A stretch of 64,000 bases of DNA from Spodoptera frugiperda (Eukaryota; Arthropoda; Insecta; Lepidoptera; Noctuidae), in NCBI RefSeq assembly GCF_023101765.2, contig NC_064219.1:9403774-9467773 (forward strand), given 5' to 3'. Made by a program: the position numbers and the translations under genes. Every line of letters starts with the position of its first letter. The stretch's first letter is position 1. Shown here in pieces: positions 39,240-50,931 of the stretch. Under the pieces are notes generated by a model. That model saw only the letters and a list, made by a program, of their open reading frames with translations, was not told where the DNA came from and did not search any database.

Positions 39240-39390
39240 GTGTGTCTAGAACGTGCGCAAGAGCCGGCCCGCCCTCGTCGCTGATTGGCCGGCCAATTTT
39301 AAATTGGCCAATGGCGTTCGCGCGGGAAACGGCACGTGTAATTTTGGCATAATTAGTCACGCATCAGAGGAGCGTGGTTGTGCGTAGAGA
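39240..39390. promoter_or_regulatory. CpG- and CCAAT-rich palindromic block
   Basis: A GC-rich patch stands in AT-rich intron. ATTGGCCGGCCAAT (39284-39297) is a perfect palindrome and overlaps GGCCAATTTTAAATTGGCC (39291-39309), itself symmetrical about one base. ATTGGCCAAT (39303-39312) overlaps that in turn. CCAAT or ATTGG occurs repeatedly, and CACGTG follows at about 39333. It could be a promoter or enhancer; this is inferred from motifs. Confidence 0.3.
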
Positions 39391-40060
39391 AAAAAAATAT
39401 TCGTATGTTTGTTACCTGACATGTTCCATTGTTTGTGGACGCGTTAGTTTATGTTGTATTGTTTTTAAAGTAATTGTTATATTGTCTTTAAGACATTGAG
39501 ATATCAGAGAAGTCATCATTCAACGGATGTCTTTGTTTTCTGGTAATGTTCTATAGAAAAAAGTGTAATTCGTTACGTCATTAATCTTAGATGTATGAGA
39601 TCATCAGCAATTTATTTTCTTGGATTGATTATGACAAATATTCTTTTGGCGTAATAAGTGTCAGTGCTGAATTGCTGACTTGTGACTAGTTGAATTAAGT
39701 GCTTTATAAAGAACTATGATAGAGCAATGATTTCATAGTATCGTCATTCCGAATGACATTGCAAAACATTCAATTATCTATAATTACATTACTACGTGTA
39801 TATTAACATAGGCAAATACTTTTCTATTACAGATTTTTTAGAAGTTGAATTCCAGACACTCAATGTTTTGCTAGAAAAAATGCTGAAATTGAAATTCTCA
39901 AACAACTTTTTGCTCGTACTGATGAAGTTCCATTGTCTGTTACAATTTTGTTATTTGATCTATCTATATACAAAAACGACGGACTAGACAAACAAATATT
40001 CTACCAAAAGTTATGCTTAATGCAATAAAGACTCAAATTGTCTATTTCTACATATTTTTC

Positions 40061-40347
40061 TCTACTCTGCCTCGTTGTTCGAGTGGTCGCAAGTATGACT
40101 GCCGGGTAAGGGGTCTCGGGTCCGATTCCCGGGTCGGGCAAAGTATTACTGGGCTTTTTTGGTTATTCGAAAATTTATCACTAGCACGGTCTCTGGAATT
40201 GTACCCACTATATGGCAATAGGCTCTGCACTATGTAGGCATAGGACTTACAACACAAATGGTGAAAAGTGGGTGTACATTGTACAGCATTATGTGCCCTA
40301 ATTTGCACCACGGCCACCCTTTCGGGGATAAAAGGCGTGTCTTGGAA
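40061..40347 (+). mobile_element. Full-length tRNA-derived SINE with 15-bp target duplication
   Basis: Perfect duplications of TTCTACATATTTTTC flank the element (40046-40060 and 40348-40362). The 5' part has internal RNA polymerase III boxes, box A-like GTTCGAGTGG and box B GGGTCCGATTCCC. The body contains ATGGCAATAGGCT, and the 3' end contains CCTTTCGGGGATAAAAGGCGTG. Related partial copies in this window are near 36002-36205, 16388-16465 and 12450-12495. Confidence 0.75.
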
Positions 40348-43300
40348 TTCTACATATTTTTCCATGCAAGTTTAAAACTAAGTAATAGAAGTTTTTAGTG
40401 CTAAACTTAAACACTAATATTCAGGTGAGAGTTGAAACAAGTTTTATAATAAAAACCACAGAGTACAAAGATTATGTTAAGTTTGACTTGCTAGTTTGCT
40501 GGCCGCGGTAAATAATTTCCTGAGGCCAAGTCTTTTAACTTATACGAGAAAAACTGCGGTTTATAAAGTTTTCAAAATAAAACTATCTCGGTGTGGGTAT
40601 GAAAGTATATGTATCTATACTAACTTTCATAGTATATCCTTTGATTTATACTGTTGATTTCGAAAAGCGTCTAATTTAGGATTAAATGAAATAAATGCTT
40701 TGACTTTCGTTGACTTTGACGAGTTTTAAGTAAACAAGCACCAAAAGAAATTAAAATTTAGGATATTTAGAATATATCAGCTCGTAAAAATGTACTTTAC
40801 ATGAGATTAATAATAAATTAAAATTTGTGTGAGATTAGAATAGTTCTAACTAAAAGGCTGGTCCAAAACTTCAAGTAAATTCCTTCTAGATAATAGTTAA
40901 ACAAGAATACACATTCATTTAAGTATTCTAGGTCTCAAAACAATAAACTTAAAACAATCAAAATCACAAAAAAGTCATACACAAGTCAATAAATCGCCAA
41001 TAAATCAAAGAGAACCCAATATAATTCGTGTTAACTTTGAGAACTCACGTTATCTTCCGCTCAGATTACATAGAGGGCGCTGTAACCGCAGGGCTACCGA
41101 TTTAGCCATGTAATATTGACATTCCACATGATTTATGAACAATAAACACTGTCGACCATATTGTTTCTAAAATAGTTCTGTGTCTTAGTTAAAGATAAGC
41201 TATTGCTATTTGGAAAGGTTCTTGAACTTAGTATTGATATGTGAACAATCTGTGAGAGTACTTATTCCTGTTTCACTATTATAATTTAAGTATGAAAACA
41301 TATAAACTTCTAATTAGAGATATAATACAATACTTTAGTTAGGAGTTTCAAACACCGGTAGTTAAGGTTATTAAGATCTGAGACAACATTTGAATGTTAT
41401 GTTTTCAACAAATTACGGTTTCTCTGGTAAGGACTTTAGAACTAATCTATATCGTCAAATAGACAACAAGTCGAATGTAATAAACCTAGTTCGTAAAAAA
41501 ACTAATTGGAAAAAGACAACAGCAAAACATGTAGGTACTAGTACATTATCTTCCAAAAACTCCTCCCAATTTATCACATTTTTCACCTCAGGTTCATGTC
41601 TAAACCAACACAGACACAATAAACTCATCTATCTTCACATAAACCTGGCAATCACAACACGCCGAAGGTGGCCGAACTATCCCGAACATTTCCGAAGTCT
41701 TGCTTCGCTGAGTACGGAAGGCGGTGACTTGATAGTTTCTGTTAGATCCTGCCCACCCTCTTTTACGTTGACGTGTGTCATGTGTTACGGTGTACGATTA
41801 CTTATTTTCTTTATGTGCTCGTTAATTTTGGTGTTGATTTGAATGCATTGTTTTGATTTAATTAGCGAGGTGAGTTTTAATTAGGCAGAGTGGAATATTT
41901 TTATGGGTACAATGCTTTAGCTTGCATGAAATTCATTATACATATGCCTTGATGGGTATTATATTCAAAGGAGTAATTTTAGTATATAAGTTATCAATTT
42001 TAAAGGCATCACGCTATAATGGTACCGCTCCAACTCAGCAATAAACTTGTCATTAAAATTTGAAAATTAAATCTTATGGCTTTAAGCTCGTTGTCTGCTC
42101 GCTGGCAGCGCGCTTGCAACCTTTTTCGTGTCGTTTATGTATGCGATGTAATAGCTATAAAAATAATTTGTACCATAATATTATGTTATCGCTCCCACAC
42201 ACAGGATAAAACCCTAACATCCAACCAAGAACTATATTTGTTAGTATCTATTTCAAACTAACTTCCCGCTGTCATTATTTGATAGATTTCGCTGGGCTTT
42301 CAAGATTGCGTGCTCCATTCAATGTGGGCGTTCTTCCATCCTTGTCTTTCCAGTCAGGAGTATAAGGGAGGGAAATAGGTGGACAATTAAGCCGTTACTA
42401 AAAGTGGGACGTTTATTATTGTTTCTTCTTTGTTGTGTTATTTATTTTGAAATGTTCAGTTGTGACTGAGATATTTCTGTTCTGTAAAGGTACGAGTTAA
42501 GATGGTAAAATGAAGAAATGTTTACAAATAGTAGCTCTTAGTTATCTTTCCTTGTTGTCTTTTGTATTGAATGGAAGATTTTATCTTAAAATGTAAACAA
42601 GTTTTGTCATCCTTTTGAAGTAACAATCTGGAGGTGATTTTAAGAGTCTTGTTGGGTTTCATTACTTATACATAAGTATAGATACTAGAATCTAGATTAG
42701 AAATCACAAAGAGAACTGTATTCCTTCTAAGCATTTATAAATCTGTTCACCAACCCAAAATCCTGTCCACCTACACAAGCTCAACACAACGCTCCTATAA
42801 TTTTATTTATACAAATCCAATGACCCCTATAATCGCTTCACCATCTAATTAACAGAACATAATTCAAGCCTGCTTCTCGACGGCACTCAGTTTCTAAATC
42901 CGACCGCCCGTCAGCGCTAGTCGTTGATGCGGTGACAAGGATATTGTGACACTAGCAATTATTAGTTCATTCGGTATTTTAATTTCTAAGACGAAGCGAA
43001 CGTTAACCGAGTAGAAGTTTCTGATGAGGATTAGTTTCATTTTTTGTAGTAAGTTCTTAAATGCGGCGTTTTTGATTGCGTTACTTGTCATTCCTTTGAG
43101 GGATACATGGTTAATTATGTGTGTGCAAATAAACCAATTTTGGGAGTTCTATCCTCGTGTAACTCATCCTGAGTATAATTATTATTTTAGGCTACTAAAG
43201 TGAACATTTTCCCTGTTTTAGAAATTAATTAATTCTTTCTGTAATTAGCTTTTAAGTTATCATTACCGTCATCTTCCTTGTCTGTATTGCCTTACTTCTG

Positions 43301-44042
43301 TACCAATTCTGGTCTTTTTTACATTATAAATATTAAGTATTTACGTAATATATTATGATTGTTTGGTATAAAATCATGGTTTTCATATTTAATTACCCAA
43401 AACAATCTCTATCAAACTCTTTCTACCTGCTCCGAAATACGCCTCCAAACACCCGCTACCACGCCCGCTCGACAATCAGTCCACACAACAATAAGTCCGC
43501 GCCTTAATCTTAAGGTGACAGCTACTCTAATTCAACTTTCTCAAACCATTGCCTCCCCACATATGTGACGACGGCTTCAACGATTAAAGTGTCAGAGACA
43601 TTGTTGACACACACCGGTTAAATCTGGTTCTATTGTGGAATTATTCTGAAGACTGATTAGCAGTGAAGCGAAATTGTTTTAAAGAGATTATTGTAATAGG
43701 ATGGTAATAAAGTTTAAGGTGATCAGTGATCTGATGATGATAGAGGGCTTAAGAAACTGTTTGTCACAAGATCGTCTTTTAACCACCTATAGGTTTGTAC
43801 TGAATATGTACAATTGGTCTTTTGCAAAAATATGAATTAGCAATTAGCTCCAACTACCGTATGCGTTATCATTATTTTTTGGCAATAGGTTTGTGTTTTA
43901 CGGCAGAAATAAGTAATATCATTTTGGAGACGACTTTGTGTATAAGAACTGCCAGAAGAATTGATTTATCCTTAGGAAAAACCTTGAGAAATATATAGAA
44001 GAACGATATTATACCAGGAAAAATGTAACAAAAAATACTTAC

Positions 44043-44155
44043 TTCCAAACAAGGATGGCACCGATGAGAACTCCTACGAGCAGCACTATGGAGCACAGTG
44101 CGATCACCGCTGACGTCTGCAGGGATGGTCCACTGTGGTTATATGCGTCTATCTT
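44043..44155 (-). CDS. Second coding exon: transmembrane helix
   Basis: A 113-bp exon is bounded by a long pyrimidine tract ending in ttttgcag and a perfect gtaagt donor. It begins in phase 0, matching the end of the first coding exon, and leaves two bases of a lysine codon. It encodes residues 194-230. Residues 199-201 (NHS) form an N-glycosylation sequon. Residues 208-230 form one strongly hydrophobic helix (SAVIALCSIVLLVGVLIGA...), followed directly by W-K-H-K-R-K. The positive-inside rule therefore predicts a cytoplasmic C-terminus and an outside or lumenal N-terminus. Isolation of a transmembrane helix on its own small exon is common in animal membrane proteins. The join is by phase and content; cDNA evidence is not visible here. 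Confidence 0.75.
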
Positions 44156-45880
44156 CTGCAAAAAAAAGAGAAAATCAGGTTAGAATACTTATATTCACCA
44201 ATGAGACACTGAACTTGAAGTGTCCCTCCAATATATAAACCATAAGCAGATATTGACTATATCAAACAAATTAGTGGCACAGTTGTTCTGCAGAACAGAT
44301 TGTCGCGAAGCAGAAAGAGAGAAAAAAAAAGAATACTTATAATAAAATAAATTCTTCGTGTCAAAATAAAACCTGACCAAAATATTTTCTTAAGTGTTTG
44401 AGAAATGGTAAGATATGGTTAAGGAAGAATTTAATACAGAAATAAAGCAGATCGAAAAAGGTTTGGAAGAATTTTCCAAAATAAATAAATTTCAGTAGCA
44501 TCTGTGAAAAACTGCAAAGGCTTTACAGATCATAAAATAAAATCATAGAAACTAAATCATAAAAACACTAAGATATTGAACACAAACCAAACATTATACT
44601 GAAAATCATATCAATATAATATCAATCAAGGAGAGTGTATCTATAATGAAAGTAAGTGGTTCCAATGCTGGACTGGTTCCAACGGACATAAAGAATAATA
44701 GTTAATTTTTGTTATAAGCAAAAAATGTACATTTGCCAAATGTATCTGTGGCTTTCTTTGAGATATTGTGAATTTTGCGGATCGTTTCACTAATTTTCTC
44801 TTATATTATGGTTTGTGATGAATTTTATTGTCGATGTTACTATTTTTTAGAGAAAACAGGAGAACAAAGATGAAATGAATTTTGTATTATGTGTGTAAAT
44901 ATAAGTTTGTGTTTAAAAAATATAACCCATTTTTATGCAAACGAATAACAAATCAAATGTAATTCCTCTTTGATCGGCAATTGTACGCGAAGATGTTAAT
45001 AAATCAAACTTAATATACAATTCATTCTAATAATAATTTGATTAAGTATATCCACATAATATCTACCCCATAATTGAATTAGATTACACAAACCAAAAAA
45101 AAAAAAAATACGCAACGAAGATGATTCTAAAAAAAAAAGTAATTTGAAAATGTACGTTAAAACAGATAACCAGACAATCAGCCCAACCTTTGCCGTCAAA
45201 AGGATGAACCCGCAATATTTCATTCATATCACTTCAATCTAATACTTGAATACATAACCACAACGAACAACATTAGCAAAATTAAATTTTCAGCTTATCT
45301 TAAAAGTGTTTTCATATGCATTTTATAATATAAAAAGCAACGTGAATTTTAATTCTGCATTCTCGTTTCATAGTTTAACGTAAATTTTATTTCTTTAGCA
45401 TTCAACGCGGGCGACATATTGTGAGTGATTCTTATGACACTCCGACTTATAAACAAAGGCATTCATTTTTATTAAAGCGGTTCGCAATTTTGAATTCTTT
45501 TTAAAGAGACGTATATAATTTCATTTGAAATTACGACTTTTCTATTATTTAATTTTATGATTTTTCTTGGTAGTGTTCCTTTTGCTTGTACATAATCTTA
45601 ATTAGATAAGTCCTAGACACCAATAGATACCTTTTCTCTAAGAAGTAACTATCTTCTGTCCTTTCCTATATGCCTAAACAAAAATGCTTTGAATTTACAA
45701 ACCTTCGCAGAATTTTTGACTAATGTAGCAGTCAGGGTATCAGTAATAAGGTATATATATATTTATAACACTCTAAAATTATATTTCTCGATATTACGTT
45801 ACCAAAATACAAAATAAAATAACATTTAAAGATACAAAAATACCGACCAGTAACGGGAGTATAGTCCAAGCTACCGGTGG

Positions 45881-46625
45881 TTAGGGCTCCAGAAACAGAA
45901 ACCTCCTCACAATACGTGCCGTTTCGAGGAGCACTGCCTTCTGCATCAGGCCCTTGATCCATCCGCCTAACCCCAGCCTCCTAAGGTGGTTGTCGAGGCT
46001 GTTGGGTATTAATCCGTTGGCCGACACGACTATCGGCACAACGATAGCCGAATCCACATTCCACATGTCGACAACCTCGTGAGCCAAGTCAAGATATTTT
46101 ATTTGTTTATCTTTTTCAGCTTTCACGAGGTTCTCGTCATGAGGGATGGTGATATCGATTATCATCGTGCGGCGCGCTTGTCGGTCTATCACCACTATAT
46201 CAGGTTTATTGGCTACAATAGTCCTGTCAGTGATGATAGATCGATCCCAGTACAACGTGATATGGCCGTTTTCGAGAACTGGATCGGGCGCATACTTGTA
46301 GTATGGAACCTCAAACTCAACAAGTTGGTAGTGCAAAGCAAGTTGCTGGTGAATAATCTTGGCCACCTGATTATGTCTATGCAAATATTCACCATTAGCC
46401 AAACGACCACAACCAGAAATTATATGTCTTATGGATTCACCAGGACTATGACATGCCCGACATATGTCAACGGTCCCATCCTTAATAATATATTGGCGGA
46501 AGTTGTTCGTAAGGATAACTTCTTCCATAATTGCAAAGACAAATCCTTCAGTTTCTCCAAAGAGATTTCAGTAATAATATCATTACAAAAATTCTCGATA
46601 GGCGTTACCAAATGTACTCAGTAAA
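45881..46625 (-). pseudogene. C-terminal fragment of an R4/Dong-like LINE polyprotein
   Basis: An open frame of 215 codons (46528-45881) has a CCHC knuckle (C23-x2-C26-x8-H35-x4-C40) and then a restriction-like endonuclease core (KPD at 108-110, IIDITIP at 123-129). The tail EVVDMWNVDSAIVVPIVVSANGLIP, here only partly quoted by its first half EVVDMWNVDS, and the ending ETARIVRRFL are as in R4/Dong-type LINEs. In these LINEs this region cuts the target DNA. Related coding sequence continues upstream to about 46611 in a different frame (PIENFCNDIITEISLEKLK), so there is at least one frameshift. The reverse transcriptase is missing; the copy is 5'-truncated and dead. The assignment to R4 rather than R2 is my judgement. 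Confidence 0.65.
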
Positions 46626-47866
46626 ATTGAAAAAACGACGGACAAATTGAAAAAATGAAATGTTGGAGCATATGGCATCATATTAATTCACATAATTACA
46701 ATAGGCGTTATTACGAGGGTTGGAAAGGTGTAGGGAGGAAACCGGGAGGCGTGTTTATATGTTTTTTCGATGCAATATGCGTCACGCAAAGTCTGTGGGT
46801 GAAAAAATGCAATTTTGACACGGAGTGTTGTTTTTTAGTGGGTGTCAGTTGTTACTCAAAATGGTTGACGAAGTGTTGAAGGAAATAATTATAATGAAAA
46901 ATGAATTTTCGAGTTAATGAATAAAGCGAAGTATAAAGAAAATGTTGAGACTTTTTTGTCACAAATTATGATATGAGTGTGAATTATTAGGTGAAGCATA
47001 AAATATGGTTTTTTTTTTCAGAGATTTTTTTACTTTATAGCAAGGCATTTGGCCACTAACCCTCGCCTGGTGGTAAGCGAAGATGTGGCTGACGATGGAG
47101 TACGCCTATCTATGAGCAACTTGTTCACTCTAAATTTGAAGACACCCAAGTTGTATTTTTTAGGAGACTCCGGCAAGTAGTTCAATTCCATAGAAGTTCG
47201 CACAAGGAAACTTGAAGTATTATGAGAATTTATGCATCTCTGGTTAGCTCTCTAAATTACTAAAACCTAAAAAAGGTAAAAATCTGTCTGAATATGTGAT
47301 ATTACGAGCAAGTGACTCACAATAAGTTACATATACCTATCCCTTTAAAAAACCACGACTACATAATAATGCCTCGCAGTAAAACCAATTACAATTTCAC
47401 TCTAAATGCTTTTATTACCAAAAACTATTTTATCGTTCATGTTTACTCGTACAACGTAATAGGCAATTCAAGCAACGTCCAACGCAGTCATTCAACCCCC
47501 AAGTTGTATATTGTATCGAAAAATAAATCAGAGTACTGGCTTCGAACAGAAAAATAACATTACCTTCACCCAAAAGCGAGTTAACGGAAAACGTGGAGCT
47601 TTTCACCTTTTTTTCTTTTGAAGGGGAAAAATAAAAGTCAAGTTCGAGTTTGGAGTGTGAACGTTTTTGGAGGCTCGATTCCTTTTGATGAAGCATCTTC
47701 ATGCGTATGTGGGTTTTGAAGAGCGGGTAAAGAATTCTAATCGAGTGCCGTCGCGGTGAATTAGATGAGCTGTTTTGTGGCGGACATCTTGTTTTATTTT
47801 GTTTGTTTCAAGTGTTTCTTCTGAGTGACTTGTTGGATGGTGGGTGAAATTGTAAAGTCATACTAA

Positions 47867-48112
47867 GGCAGTTGTCCCACCGGCAACGATGAACGAGTTA
47901 CGAGTAGAGCTAGAACTAGAAACGAGTGAAAACGAGTGAAAACAAAAACAAACAAGTGAAGCGAGCACTCGCCGGCAGTGTGAACAGTCAGCGATCAACT
48001 ATTTGTATATGCATCTCTTTTGTTTACACGGAAAGTATATCTATTGTACGTTTCTTGAGCGAGAAAATAGCCGATAGTTAGTCGTTCACTCGCCGTTGGT
48101 GGGACAACTGCC
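47867..48112 (+). mobile_element. 246-bp MITE with TAA target duplication, PIF/Harbinger-like
   Basis: Both ends carry the same 15-bp terminal inverted repeat, GGCAGTTGTCCCACC. TAA flanks each side (47864-47866 and 48113-48115). Three-base TWA duplications are the mark of the PIF/Harbinger superfamily. Inside, similarity between the ends continues imperfectly (GAACGA, CGAG motifs), and a short tandem AACGAGTGAAAACGAGTG lies near 47928-47946. There is no transposase, so it is non-autonomous. The strand is arbitrary. Confidence 0.7.
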
Positions 48113-49940
48113 TAAAATGGTATTTTTGCTAAGAGGTATGTAGACCTATGGACTGTTGGTAATAAATAGCTCATGGTTCAAACTACATTCTTGTAGTTTA
48201 GGTACTAATTTTCGAAAAATTTTAGTTAAGTAAATTTTTCTATAACTTATCTAGTGCACTGTCACTTTGTAATCACCAAGAAAGTAATATACTCTTTATT
48301 GTTGTGTTCATGTTATAATAATATGAATGAGATATTTTTATATTATGATTAAGATCTGTATCATAAAAGGGTGTTGGTTGGATGATTAATTTATTCCATA
48401 GGGTTCGAACGAAATCGATTACTCGTGTGATATATTGGCTTCATTTTATTTCACATTCTTATTAAACGTATTAGGACACGTGTCACGAGTATTAGTACAG
48501 AAAATGAATTATAAAAGGCACGTGTCTCATTAGTACTGGAATATTATACTTTCGATTATTAAATGGAAGGGATTTCATTATTAGATTTTTCTGCTCTGTC
48601 TAAGCCCTTTAATAATTGAAGGGTTAAACAAAATTGGAGATATGAATGTAATATTATATTTATACCAGTTACGCTATTATGACTCCTGTGTATTAAATAA
48701 GGTGTGAGACTGTTGTCATACATTAAGAAAAAATCCAAACGTTCAAAAAATAAAACAGTAAGAAACAAAAACCAAAACAAATATTCAAGTCTCATACAAA
48801 TTCCTGTTAAATTATCTGGAAAACAATGTACTAATCATATTAATATTTCGTGCTACAAACCAAGGAACAATAATATTTATGCTATTACCTATAAACCATT
48901 ACTCATTGCTGCGAAGGGAGGGACGGAACGATTATTTATTTGTATTAATTGGATAGATCATATCGCAAGTCCGCATGTATTATTCATTTTACATCCCCAT
49001 ACCTCCATTGTTTGTCATTCTTTTAAACTTAATTGAATTTCTCGTAGAATATCCGTGTAAATTGCGAGGGACGGTTAAATTGTACAATTATGATGAATCG
49101 TTTGTTTTTGGGATTTTTTTTAGGGAAATGTTTTTCTCCACTGTGAAATCGAGTCACATGTAAGAATGGTAGGTGCTAGATAGAAAGCTTTAAAAGTAAA
49201 ATTATTGTGTATAAAGTAAAAAAAATCAATCGTATATTTTTTGTAGTAAATTATTCCTAGAAATAAATAGCGTACCTTCATGCAAAACAGAGAAACAATA
49301 TAAGTTTGATAAAGCTGATCAAATGCGAGACAAAATGAAAGGGCCCAGAGTCAGCGGTCATAGACATAAAAACATTACGACTAGGGTTGTCATAGAACAA
49401 AATTGCTCAAGATATCTCAGGTAAAGCAAATCCGTCAAGCTAAATCAAAGGTAAGACCCCAATTTTCCAGCTAAGGATCGCATCTCTTTAGATTTTTACT
49501 GCCACTAAATTTCAGGGTCTTCCATATCAGGATTTCGCCGGCTACGTTCTTCGATGAATGTTCTTCCTTTTTGAAATCTTTGAACTTTGTGTGGTTTGAC
49601 AGCCCTATTTGATACAGATAACAATCTAAGCGCATGTCCCCAGAATGCATTAAGTCTGAAAAAAGGTCGTCCATTTGTCAAAATGTGGCACTATCGGGAA
49701 GAGAATCCGTCATCGGCACAGGGACAATATATCGGGCATATCTCACGGAATCTTACAAACAATATCTTGAGAAAAAATGTGGTAAGCGTGATCATTGGTA
49801 AGACGAAGAGGATCCACTGGTTACTTAGTAGCGGACTATGGTCAGATGTAATCAGATCTTGTTTGTAATATGTTATAAGACAAAAAAATAGAACTAATAT
49901 AGATTGAATTTATGTTATTTATTTTATGAGTTAAAGGTAC

Positions 49941-50176
49941 TGTGGCGACACATTGACAAGTGACAGATGACAGAAGTCGCACATAGACTATCGACGAGCA
50001 AATCAACGGATGACGTCACAAATATCCTGCATCGCACATATGAAGTTTGCATGCGAATTAACATGGATAGAAAATCCCAACGTACAACAGTTGGGCAGAA
50101 AGCCCGCCAGGCTGATCACCTCGCCTGGTCGGAGGATCCTCCTTTTCTTAGGGAACTTTACTCTCTGTTCCCTAAA
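49941..50176 (+). repeat. 5' LTR
   Basis: First 236-bp copy, starting TGTGGCGACAC and ending CCCTAAA. The tRNA-Trp-like primer-binding site starts two bases after its end, at 50178. It is preceded by GTAC. Confidence 0.75.
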
Positions 50177-50177
50177 G

Positions 50178-50197
50178 TGGTGACCCCCGACGTGATT
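50178..50197 (+). promoter_or_regulatory. Primer-binding site, tRNA-Trp type
   Basis: The sequence starts TGG and continues TGACCCCCGACGTGATT. Insect tRNA-Trp ends in CGTCGGGGTCA plus CCA, whose complement matches except for one additional C. Its position directly after an LTR supports a minus-strand strong-stop primer site. Confidence 0.65.
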
Positions 50198-50665
50198 GAA
50201 ACCAACCTTCACGGAGCAGATCAGCACCGTCATCCTCATCGCCATCTCCCTCACCCATCACTTCTCCGCTGAGCGGTAATCAAGTCGCAGCCAACCAACA
50301 TCCTCGGCCTCATCAGGGACCACCACACGCTACATCGAAGATATGCAGCCTGGTTCTTCCCTACGGCCTCATCAGCGTCTAGGCACAGCACTCTGCACAC
50401 GGTCTGAGGACGTCTTCCTCCCGTCAACGCAGACGCCAGCCACTACGCACCTACCCTCGCAGCATCAATTCCCCGACTCACCGTGGGACACTGCGAGCCT
50501 CACTACTCCGACTCACTGGAGTATCACCCTGCACCGCTCACCCGACTCACTGGGCATTCAGCGGCACAGTTCCGACTCACTGGAACTAGGGACATTCAAC
50601 ACTGGCTCTGGCACCGCTCATCTCAAGCATCGACAGCCGTCTCAACAGGATCGACCTCCGGTCTT
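50198..50665 (+). other. Residual internal region of the LTR element
   Basis: This is C-rich, non-coding-looking DNA with several copies of a CCGACTCACTGG-like motif between about 50470 and 50590. It probably represents fused 5' leader and 3' untranslated parts of the parental element after loss of gag-pol. Short open frames here match nothing I know. Confidence 0.5.
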
Positions 50666-50677
50666 GGGGGGGAGTGA

Positions 50678-50913
50678 TGTGGCGACACATTGACAAGTGA
50701 CAGATGACAGAAGTCGCACATAGACTATCGACGAGCAAATCAACGGATGACGTCACAAATATCCTGCATCGCACATATGAAGTTTGCATGCGAATTAACA
50801 TGGATAGAAAATCCCAACGTACAACAGTTGGGCAGAAAGCCCGCCAGGCTGATCACCTCGCCTGGTCGGAGGATCCTCCTTTTCTTAGGGAACTTTACTC
50901 TCTGTTCCCTAAA
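50678..50913 (+). repeat. 3' LTR, directly upstream of the RTE LINE
   Basis: Second LTR copy, apparently identical to the first, preceded by a purine-rich tract. It contains an ATG at 50704 that opens a frame of 70 codons running out of the LTR into the LINE endonuclease frame, so the LTR could supply both transcript start and start codon for a chimeric product. Whether it does is unknown. Confidence 0.75.
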
Positions 50914-50931
50914 GTACCTATTCGTATTATC

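Larger units (their letters stand above)
26689..44042 (-). other. Large intron (17.4 kb) rich in short repeats
   Basis: This intron separates the transmembrane exon from the proline-rich exon. It holds a hairpin MITE (27.8 kb), three copies of the TCAGTAAGAGTCTGA repeat, two LINE-tail-like repeats (32.6 and 35.1 kb), two SINE copies (36.0 and 40.1 kb) and a LINE tail (38.3 kb). Several GC-rich patches could be regulatory. Stretches such as 32753-35137, 36206-38295 and 40363-43300 show nothing I can name. Confidence 0.6.
49941..50913 (+). mobile_element. Internally deleted LTR retrotransposon (TRIM-like), CsRn1/Kabuki-type primer site
   Basis: Two 236-bp direct repeats (49941-50176 and 50678-50913) appear identical and begin TGTGG. 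They flank only 501 bp of internal DNA. Just inside the first lies TGGTGACCCCCGACGTG, matching the 3' end of insect tRNA-Trp apart from one extra C; this primer type is known from the CsRn1/Kabuki group of Ty3/gypsy elements. Just before the second repeat is a polypurine tract (GGGGGGGAG). GTAC flanks both ends (49937-49940 and 50914-50917), consistent with a 4-bp target duplication. There is no gag or pol frame, so this is a non-autonomous copy. Identical LTRs imply recent insertion. Confidence 0.75.

Noticed and set aside
40077..40140. A functional tRNA gene
   Set aside because: Boxes A and B are present, but the stems do not form a convincing cloverleaf and the unit is the head of a SINE with a target duplication.
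41390..41842. A 150-codon plus-strand open frame
   Set aside because: Composition is uneven, with no motif or family resemblance; the middle overlaps GC-richer non-coding sequence. Not supported as a gene.
46079..46624. A 181-codon plus-strand frame
   Set aside because: It is the antisense shadow of the R4/Dong-like LINE fragment.
49471..49868. Possible decayed coding sequence just left of the LTR element
   Set aside because: Overlapping frames on both strands, none with a recognisable domain; could be an old transposon but nothing supports a call.
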